A DNA stretch of 64,000 nucleotides from Prinsepia uniflora (taxonomy: Eukaryota > Streptophyta > Magnoliopsida > Rosales > Rosaceae), in NCBI GenBank assembly GCA_032719365.1, contig CM064871.1, forward strand, positions 65,546,416 through 65,610,415, written 5' to 3'. Positions 48,690 to 57,480 of the stretch are shown one piece after another (within the stretch, counting starts at the first letter, position 1; each line of letters opens with the position of its first letter). The translations under genes were made by a program, and so were the position numbers. Below the pieces are notes generated by a model. It ran no database searches. It saw only the letters and a list, made by a program, of their open reading frames with translations, and was not told where the DNA came from.

Positions 48690-49802
48690 ATGCCTCCGAG
48701 ACGTAGACCCTCTCCACGACCTGAAGATGAAGCAGCAAGAGGGACAGAGAGTGCTACGATTGAGCGAGCCCAGCAGCTTGGGACTACTACTTTTAGTGGT
48801 GGGGCAGATCCTGAGGAAGCCCAGAGGTGGATCACGAGGCTTGAGCGGATCTTTGCAGTGATGCATTGCCCACCGGAGGATCGAGTGTTACTGGTTACGT
48901 TTTTACTGGACGGTGCGGCGTACGATTGGTGGTATACCCTCGAGTTGTCTAGTTGGGACTCCCACACTGTGACCTGGGAGACATTTCGGGAGAGGTTCCT
49001 AGATCAGTATTACCCTCGTTCTTTCCGAGATGCCAAGGAGGCTGAGTTTCTGCAGCTTCAGCAAGGGACTCTGAGTGTGGTTGAGTATGAACAAAAGTTT
49101 CAGATGTTGTCTCGGTTTGCTCCTGCATTTCTGGCTACTGAAGCCGAGAAGTGCCGTAGGTTTGAGTTGGGCCTGCGAGGTGAGATTCGAGCCATAGTGA
49201 CGGCTGGATCGTTTACTACCCTCCGAGATGCTGCGGTAAGGGTTGAGGCGAGTTTTCCGGTGCGACGCCGGGAGCCATCTTTTTCTGGAGCTTCGAGTCA
49301 GAGGACACCGAAGAGAGGTAACTTTAGTGTAGCGCCGTCGTCGGGCGATGATCATTTCGGTAGACCTGGTAGTTTCCAGAGTTCGGGATTTCGTGGTTAT
49401 CGGACACAGCCGACTCCGCAAGCTAGTGCGACGTCTGTTGCGTCGACGGGGAGATCGAGTGGTGGACCAGGTCGGGATGTGTGTTACTACTGCGGGGAGC
49501 GAGGTCACTTCCGACGTGAGTGTCCACTGTTGCCACAGGAATGTGGTGTAGGCCGAGGAGTGGCGGAGCCTGGACAGAGTACAGCGTCGGGGACAGCGGG
49601 CACTAGAGGAGGTGGTGATGCCACTCGTAGTTCGAGGGGACGTGGTAGAGCGTCGGGATCTCAGGCCCAAGTGTTTTCGATGACACAGCTGGAGGTTCAG
49701 TCGGCACCAGATGCGGGGACAGGTATTTTTACTATCCTTGGTTGTGTTGTACTTACTTTGTTGTTGGATTCCAGGGTAGAGTCTAGGATTTTCCCTAGGT
49801 GA
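48690..49802 (+). CDS. Gag protein of element C
   Basis: An open frame of 370 codons from ATG 48690 (MPPRRRPSPRPEDEAARGTE), the same start as A and B; the frame extends upstream without an ATG. The Gag core includes GAAYDWWYTLE, RFLDQYYPRSFRDAKEAEFL and RRFELGLRGEIRAIVTAGSF. A basic, Gly/Ser-rich segment leads to the CCHC knuckle CYYCGERGHFRREC. Compared with A, a few residues are missing after TAGSFTTLRD. The frame ends at LLLDSRVESRIFPR, just after the point where A enters the protease. Unlike B, C's gag has no internal stop, so it could still be translated. Confidence 0.93.
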   Translation: MPPRRRPSPRPEDEAARGTESATIERAQQLGTTTFSGGADPEEAQRWITRLERIFAVMHCPPEDRVLLVTFLLDGAAYDWWYTLELSSWDSHTVTWETFRERFLDQYYPRSFRDAKEAEFLQLQQGTLSVVEYEQKFQMLSRFAPAFLATEAEKCRRFELGLRGEIRAIVTAGSFTTLRDAAVRVEASFPVRRREPSFSGASSQRTPKRGNFSVAPSSGDDHFGRPGSFQSSGFRGYRTQPTPQASATSVASTGRSSGGPGRDVCYYCGERGHFRRECPLLPQECGVGRGVAEPGQSTASGTAGTRGGGDATRSSRGRGRASGSQAQVFSMTQLEVQSAPDAGTGIFTILGCVVLTLLLDSRVESRIFPR

Positions 49803-50303
49803 CCTGGAGTGTTACGGTGAGTTCCGTTGAAGGAGGACGGAAGGAATGGGAAAGGAGTGACTATAACTGATCGATATGAGGTTATTGAAGGAAGAGAACC
49901 CACAATCTAGAGTTTGCCTTTAGGACTTTGTAGATTTATTCCGACAAGTGGTCGAAGTAGCAGCCGAGGGGGTGAGCTAATAGATAGGTTCAGGGTTAGA
50001 ACTTGAGTGGGTTCTAGGAAGTGAGGTGGCAGTACGTGAGGATGTACTCTATGACTTCTATTGGGTGCTCTATATGAGGTATTTAAAAATACCTTTGTTT
50101 TCTGATCATAGAGTTTCCCTTGCGTACACCATGAAGTGTAACTGGTAGTTGGGGACGGAGTGAAATACCCAAGGTGGAGATGATAGACAGGAAACCCAGG
50201 AGAAGTTGTTGTTGACCTAGTATTGCTTACCAGGTAGGAGACCCTAGGTGTCGGGAACTAGCTGTGGAATTTCGGGGACGAAATTCTTTTTAGGTGGGTA
50301 GGT
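49803..50303 (+). other. Element C internal non-coding region and polypurine tract
   Basis: It begins right after the gag stop at CCCTAGGTGACC, a junction shared with B. It contains a block also found in B and E (about 49868-49910) and ends with TTTTTAGGTGGGTAGGT (50288-50303), the polypurine tract. No coding capacity is seen. Confidence 0.8.
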
Positions 50304-53213
50304 TGTAACGACCCGTCCCAGAAATTAGGGCTAAGATAGTGTTTAAGATGGGATTAGTGAGCTTAATCGGGGGTTAGTTGGTCCCGATAAGGTCATTAGC
50401 CTAGAATGACGATTTCGCCCCTAGTTTGGGCAAAAAGCTAACTTTTAGCTCGGGCAGTCAATTGGATTTTGACCAATGACCAGGATGTAGTTTAGGACGT
50501 CACGAATCTGTTGACAGGTGGCACGCCCGATTCCGACATCCGAGGAGGAAGTTATGATGTTCGGAAGGTTGAGGGCATAACCGTAATTTGATTAAACTAA
50601 GGGGAAAAGTTGACTTTTGTTACGAATGGGTTTTGGTACGTTGACCTAGGATGATTAGATAAATCTCGTCGGCCTGAGTTCGATGACAGCGGCACGTATT
50701 CATCGGACTTACGAGGTGTGAGTTACAGGTCTAAAACGGTAAGGGTAAAATCGTAATTTTGACTTAAAATGAGGGGTATTTTGGTCTTTGCACATGGGGA
50801 TTTGTGCAACAGAGAGGGAAAATGGAGGGCTGAGATTGAGCCACATGTGAGAAGGCTGAGAGGATGGTGACACGTGTAGGAGGCTAGAGGTTTCTAGCAT
50901 ACACGGTCTAATTATTTGGGGTAATCATGTACCCGTGTGTGTGTTTGTGTTCGAAGAACAGAAAACGGAGGGAGGAATTGAGAGAAATTGAGGGGTGATC
51001 ATGAGGATTGGTGTGTTCTCGTGAGTGAGGAGTGACTTAGAGTTTGAGAGGAAGACAGTGAGGAGGTTTGGAGGTGTGGTGGTTGTGTGTGTGAGTTGTG
51101 AACCACGAGAAAACCAGGGAGAAAACAGAGAACAGAGAGGAGTGTTGGGTGGTGGTGCTGTCGTGTTCGAACAATCGAGGCCGGTGGAGGTGTCCAGAGG
51201 CTGGAGGTGGACGGGAGGAGTCGTGTCCTCACGGCGGAGCTCACGACGGCGACAGGAGGGCAGGTAATTCCTCATCTTCTTTCAATTACTCTGTTTTGCC
51301 GTCGAGTTTCAAACCAAAAGTCATGGACTTAGGGAATGAGTCGACGGTTTTGGTGAGTTGGGTAAGACGTAGGAAGGCCCTAGGAGTTGTCTGGTGTCGC
51401 CACCGTGACGGGGGAAGACGTGGGTGGCCGGAATAGAAAACAGGGGTGTACGGGTTTTTGGTTTCGAGCTTGAGTCGATGAGTTGTAGCCTGAGTCGAGA
51501 TGGCTGAGGAAGGGGAATGGGTAGCTTAGGTCTGGACGAAGCAGTTGGTGAAGAGAGGAGTCGATTTAGTGGACGGAAGGCGGAGAACCGTCCTCGCCGG
51601 TTCGATTTCAGTGACTGTGTCGAACCGGGTCGACTCGAGGAAGACGACGACACTGTAGCAGGCGCGTGAGGGCCACGCGCAGCCACTTTGGGCGGCGCGT
51701 GGGGGCGCGTGCGGCGGCGGTTGAGGAAGTTGTCAACATGGTTTTTGGTCTAGGTGTTGTGACGAGTCTAATGGGATTGGTTTTGGGTTGTTCGGACGTC
51801 GATTCGATGTAGTTCCGCGAGGATGAAGGTTTAGGGTTTAGGTTCGTTATGTTTAGGACCCGGGGTTTTTTGGGAAAAATTAGGTGGACTTCCGTTGATG
51901 TGTTAGTAACGTACTTTGGCGGTTGTTGACAGGATCGGGACTTCCCGAGGAAGCAGAGGAACGTATGAGACGTTCGGGACGCGATTTAGGGCTCGGTACT
52001 GTAAGTGGACCCCTTCTCAAAACTCGAGCATGCATAACTATTTTTCTACAATTATTTTATGGTTTTTTATGTGTTTTTCATGATTGTGGAATATGCTATG
52101 TTGGTTTACATACTTGCACGGTTTTCGAGAAATAACGTATTTGGTACGTTTTACGAGAAAAAGGTGGATTTTTTATTATGATGCTATGGTTTTGGGATTT
52201 CAAATGATAAATGGTTTTCAATGATTATAAATGGATTTTGGAACCTGATTTCGATGATCAAGGGTTTTCGGTTTTAGAATTGGATTTCGGAAAACGAGAT
52301 TTGATTTTAAAGTTGAAAAGTGGATTTCCGGATTTCGGTTCGGAATGACGGTTCTGGACGCCGGAAAGGCATCAGACCGATGATTTCGAATTCGGGTTTG
52401 GATGTGGATTTCGAAATGGTTTTCAGTGGTTTGGATTGGATTTGCTGGATCTGATTATTGGGTTTAAAGACCCGGATTATGTTTGACGGGGGACGGGCCC
52501 GGATTGAGTTTAAAGACTCGGGAGTTTAAAGACTCGGATATATTGATATTTCCCCCGTAGGCCTGTTGAGTTTAAAGACTCGGGAGTTTAAAGACTCGGA
52601 TATTATTGAGGCCTGGATTGAGTTTAAATACTCGGGAGTTCAAAGACTCGGATAGGTCCAGCAGGTTTGATCGGAAAATGATGATTTGATATTCACGGTT
52701 TATGATACTATTGTATGATGCTTATGCTATGATTTCTATAACTGTTTTTTAGTGTTTCTGTTCTTATGATGAGGTTTATGTGATTTATAATTATTTTTAA
52801 TAACTGGGTTATGCATGTGGTTTCAAAACGGAGGGCCAAACCCGTTTTTTCTTATAAATGGTTTTGGAAACTTTTCTTTTAATTATGGTCCACTCACACT
52901 TTCTGGTTTTTAAATTGCCCTCCAGGTCGTGGAGCTAGAGCAAGGTTTCGGCGTCGAGGCAGTGTCTGAGGCATAGAAGTTGCGAGAGGGATCCCAGAGT
53001 GTTTTAATTTTTTCCGCGTGCGTGTATCTAGTTACCAGTTTCCTTTCTTTTGTATTTAGTACTATGCTCTGTAAACTCTTAACTTCGGGATATTTTAGTT
53101 CTCCTGCGTCTGACTATGCTTGTTGGGTGTTTTACTTTAGTTATGTGTCGGGGTGTCAGACGGGAGCAGGATTTACCTCGGTTTTCAGGGTGAAACCGGG
53201 GTGGTTCCTGACA
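50304..53213 (+). mobile_element. Element C 3' LTR
   Basis: Starts TGTAACGACCCGTCCC and ends GGTTCCTGACA. It is nearly the same as 45669-48580, with scattered substitutions (for example CCCGTCCC here, CCCTTCCC there). Confidence 0.93.
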
Positions 53214-53218
53214 CCCAA

Positions 53219-53759
53219 AATATCCAATAATTACTACACACATGTCCTTGTCTGATTGCACAAAGCCCAAGGTGTAAAAAGACCAAAATGCCCCTGTAAG
53301 TCCAAATTACCATTTTGCCCTTCACCTTCCTAGACTTATATCTTAACTGTTCGATGTCTGGTGACGGCGTGCCGCCTGTCGTTGTACTCAAGACGTCGAA
53401 ACCTATCTAACGGTCCTCGGTTTGCGTGAAAACTAATGGTCAAACAAAAGTCAACAAGTTCCTCATTTTAACCAAATTACGAAAGTGCCCTCAACCTTCC
53501 AAACATCATAACTTCCTCCTCGGATGTCGGAATCGGGCGTGCCACCTGTCTACGAACTCGTGACGTCCCGAACTATATCACGGTCATCGGTTAATGCCCA
53601 ATTGACCGTCTGAACTAAAAGTCAACATTTTGACGATTCTACGGGAAAAATTGTCATTCTGCGCCGTCTGTCCAAAAGTATCCAACTAATTACCGATTAA
53701 CTTTGCTAATCCGTCATTAAATACTAAGCTAATCCTGACTTCCGGAACGGGTTGTTACA
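53219..53759 (-). mobile_element. Element B right (5') LTR, part 2
   Basis: Resumes at AATATCCAATAATTAC after element C and ends GGGTTGTTACA at 53759, followed by B's TSD GTGCC. It matches 40515-41067 of the left LTR. Confidence 0.9.
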
Positions 53760-53764
53760 GTGCC

Positions 53765-54171
53765 ACACGTTACAGAGTAGGAAAAATGAATCCTTAAGGT
53801 GGCGCATAGTTTTGCTTGTGCCATGTGGATAGTGGGATCTAGAGGTATCATATTCTCATAGATCTTTTGATGGGTTGACTTGGAAAGAAGCTAGTAAACC
53901 TGCCTCACACCTAGGCCTCATGTTCAGGCTCAGATTTAGTATACCCTCGTGTACACCCTGATCACCAACTACAGTACCACCCGGTACCTAACGTCACACC
54001 CAGAGCCACTTATACTCGAGGTGTAAGTATAAGTCCACAAATTGACCACACATTGATTCCTCGGAAGTAATGCATGATAACGAAATTCAACACAAATTCC
54101 CCACTCATAAATAATCACATGATCACGAATTAACCAAAAATTTCCCACTCGGAAAGTGTGGTCCCCGTATT
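53765..54171. other. Unidentified sequence between element B and solo LTR F
   Basis: About 400 bp with no recognised gene. It would be continuous with 27305-27800 on the left and with 59940 onward on the right if B and F were removed, so it is probably part of the old decayed element E or its host sequence. Confidence 0.4.
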
Positions 54172-54689
54172 GACACTATAACGACCCGTCCCGGTAGTCG
54201 GGATTAGGGAAGTGATTAGTGACGGATTAGCTGAGTTAATCGGTGGTTAGTTGGTTACTTTTGGACTTTGGGCGCAGAATGACGGTTTTGCCCCTAGAAT
54301 GGGTAAAATGTTGACTTTTGGTTCGGAAGGTCAATTGTGCATTGACCGATGACTGTGACGTAGTTTGGGGCGTCACGAGTTCGTAAACAGGTGGCACGTC
54401 CGATTTGGACAATCGGAGGAAAATTTATGGTGTTCGGAAGGTTAAGGGCGTTACCGTAATTTTGGTTAAATAGAGGGAAATGTTGACTTTTTACTGGACT
54501 CTTGGTTTTCACGTAGACCGAGGACCGTTGGATAGGTCTCGGCGTCCTGAGTACAACGACAGGCAGAACGCTGTCTTCGGACGTCGGACGGTTAAGATAT
54601 GGTTTAGGAAGTTGAAGGGCAAAATGGTAATTTAGGACTTAGGGTCATTTTGGTCTTTTCACATTGGGTCAATCAGATAAGGCCATATG

Positions 54690-57480
54690 TGACAAGACCC
54701 ATCCCAATCCCCCCGGGATTAACGCGGGATGACCCTACTCCCGTCTGACACGAAGTGTCAGACAAGGGAAATTTCCGACCTTTGCCCTCCAGGGCTATTA
54801 GAGTACGCCAGGATCCGGAGGAGGCATGTGATATCTCGGTCTCTGCTACAGTCCACATCCGCTGTCAAACTGAAGGGTATTAAAAACAGAAAGACTGTGA
54901 GTGGACAAAAATAAAGAGTTTATAAAAACATATTTCATAAAAGACCTTTATACCCTTCACTAAAAAGCATGCATGCATAGTAAAACCATTTATCCAAACA
55001 CATATGTTTAAACAACCATAAATAGGGTCTCAGCCCCAAATTCCATAAATACAAGTCATACGGGCTCCTGCCCAAAACCATTTACAGAAAACCATAACAT
55101 CATAAACATATGTGGGATCTCATCCCAAATCCATTTATCATTATAAAACACAATTTCCCAATCCACTTGAAATCATGTTTATCCATTATATTTCATATCC
55201 AAGAACCTGTCACGGTAAAATAAAGCTACGCGCGTGTTAACCGGGGTCTCAAACCCAAGTCTCTCCAGGGTCCACCCAGGTCATTGTCCGTAGATCAATG
55301 ACCCTCCATGAAGGTAAAACGAACCATGCCCATCCTGAGAGTAAGGAACCCAATTGGGGGGCGACTCCACTCAGTCAGTGCTCCGTGACTACTCCAAGGT
55401 CCACCCAGGCCAACGACCCTCCCCGGAGGAGACAATCATATATAAAGGATGGAATATGAAAAACCTTTGAAATCATTCTTTAAACCTTTCCAGGATTCAT
55501 GCCCGGCCCCCATAAGCCGTCATGAACCATAAAATCCTTTTTAAGGGTTCATGTCAGTTCCCATAAACTGTCATGACCCGTAAAATCCTTTCAAGGGTTC
55601 ATGCCGGTTCCCATAAACCGTCATGACCCGGAAAAACCATTTCTAGGGTCCCTGACCCGAAATCACCATCATAACACATAAATGGGCCCTAGGCCCGAAC
55701 CACATACAAACTGGACCTCCGGTCCGAATCGTAAACCAACTGGGCCTCCGGCCCGATGCCTCGTTAAATCAACTGGACCTCAAGTCCGAGAGTTCATAAA
55801 TCAAGTTTACATTTTCAATTCTAAAACCATTAGTATGGAAAATCACTACAAAAATGGAAACCTCGATTTACGTGCAAGCACGTAAATCGCCTCGTAAAGC
55901 GTGAAACCATGTAAATCACCAATTTCCAAATCAATATCATAGAATCACAATCATAGTCCATATAAAACATTTATGCATGCATCACAGTTTAGAAATCAAG
56001 GTCCACTCACAGACCATCTGAGCTGCCGCCTCAATTTGCGTGCCATAGGCTCTCCCGAGCCAATCGCTATCACCGGGACTCCCAAACCTGTCCAAATTTT
56101 AATAGAAGGTTACTAACTACCTTATTAACCTCCTACCAAAGCCCCATAATTTTCCCGAACTTTTAACTATTTTTAATCTCGACCCGAAACCTTCTGATGC
56201 CCCGAAACAAATCGAAACGACATCCGATTGACACGAGACCAGTCCCAAAATGTTCGTTACATCGAATAGAAGATTTCATATGTTAAACACTTCCCCAAAT
56301 TACTGTTCACGCGCCCCAAGAAGTCTCAGATCACTGTTAATCGTCACTAACCTCCAGCTGAACAGGTTGACTGTTCACAACCACTGTACTGAACCGGCGT
56401 GACCGGTTTAGTGGTTTCCCTCCCCTATTTTGGTTCGATTTCAACCCTAATTAATCCTATAATTCCTATTTCTTCATTCCCTATCATTTCCAATCATTAA
56501 AACAACCTAAAATCGTTCAAATCCCATGGTTCCATTTTGAACCATACGGTTCAAGGTTCCCAAAATCTCCCATGGTGTCCTACAACCCCTAGCCATCCTC
56601 AAAACCAGTCTAACACCTTCCTACCAACCATTTAATTCAATAAAAACAACCAAAATGACCCATAATGCAAGAATAAAAAATTATGGACAAATGGGCCTAA
56701 CCGTGAACCTCTAGGGTTTTGAGTTCAGCGGTGCACGGTGGTGTCCGGCCCAGGCGCCGTCCTGGGCCGGACACCACTTCCTCCTATCCTCCCTTCCATC
56801 TTTGGTCTCAGTCATGGTCGTATGGGAAGGGTTGGATGGGTTTTGGGTTGCACAGAGATGGAGAGAAATGGTGAGATCGGGTATTTGAGTTTGAATGGGG
56901 AAAATGGTTGATGCATGAAGATATAAGGGTGGCCTGTGGATGGGTGACGCTTTTCACTCATCCATTGGGCCTCCATTAAATATCTGGGCCCCAATAGATT
57001 CCAAAAGTTAACTCGTTTCGTGATTCGTGCAATAGTGCACTTGAACTTCCGTGAACCCTAACTTCGCCGTCGAACGTCCAAATTTGACGTGCCACCTGTC
57101 TATGGATTCGTATCGTTCCGTTCTACGTAATAGTCCTTGGCCCTCGGCCATCGGACATCCCAGGTCAAAAGTCAACTATTTTCTCCTTTTAACCATAATT
57201 ACCGAAATGCCCCTAAACTTCCGAACGTCATAACTTCCTCCTCGAACGTCGGAATTGAACGTGCCACCTGTCTATGAACTCGTGACGTCCTAAATTACGT
57301 CACGGTCATTGGTCAAAGTTCATTTGACCGCTAGAATGAAAAGTCAACGTTTTGCCACAACCAAGGGCAAAACGGTCATTTCGCATCGTTCGCCCGATTT
57401 CACCTAACTAATCACCGATTAGCCTCACTAATCGTGATTAGTCAGTAATCTAATTTAGGAATTTGGGACGGGTCGTTACA
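54690..57480 (-). mobile_element. Solo gypsy LTR D inside F, TSD ATATG
   Basis: A 2791-bp LTR in minus orientation, from TGACAAGACCC to GGGTCGTTACA, with TSD ATATG at 54685-54689 and 57481-57485. It is of the same type as 22904-26051 and 821-2231. It contains a CTGACACGAAGTGTCAG hairpin (54746-54762), a three-unit 55-bp repeat (about 55498-55635), four GGNCC...GGNCC mini-hairpins (55684-55786) and a 17-bp perfect stem at 56738-56777. Confidence 0.93.
56738..56777. other. Perfect 17-bp inverted repeat, 6-base loop
   Basis: The left arm GTGGTGTCCGGCCCAGG (56738-56754) and right arm CCTGGGCCGGACACCAC (56761-56777) are exact reverse complements around the loop CGCCGT. The arms are GC-rich, so the fold is strong in RNA from either strand. 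Confidence 0.95.

Larger units (their letters stand above)
45669..53213 (+). mobile_element. Element C: gag-only gypsy element (TR-GAG type)
   Basis: Element C is 7545 bp on the plus strand, with TSD CCCAA at 45664-45668 and 53214-53218. Its LTRs (45669-48580, 2912 bp; 50304-53213, 2910 bp) are very similar. The internal region is only 1723 bp: primer site, a gag frame, about 500 bp of non-coding DNA and a polypurine tract. Protease, RT, RNase H and integrase are missing. This is the layout described for plant terminal-repeat retrotransposons with a GAG domain. Movement would need pol from a relative such as element A. Confidence 0.94.
27806..53759 (-). mobile_element. Element B: gag-only gypsy element split by two others
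   Basis: Element B lies on the minus strand with TSD GTGCC at 27801-27805 and 53760-53764. Its own parts are: left (3') LTR 27806-28330 plus 38745-41067; internal region 41068-43411 with gag but no pol; right (5') LTR 43412-45668 plus 53219-53759. Element A sits in the left LTR and element C in the right LTR, each with its own TSD. Without the nested elements B would be about 8 kb. The LTRs differ visibly more from each other than A's do, including a deletion just inside the right LTR, so B is older. Confidence 0.92.

Noticed and set aside
48999..49670. 223-codon open frame antisense to element C gag
   Set aside because: It is the shadow of gag on the other strand, with an Arg/Ser/Thr-biased translation and no domain.
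53219..53759. Independent truncated LTR
   Set aside because: It joins 43412-45668 exactly when element C and one CCCAA copy are removed, so it is the rest of element B's right LTR.
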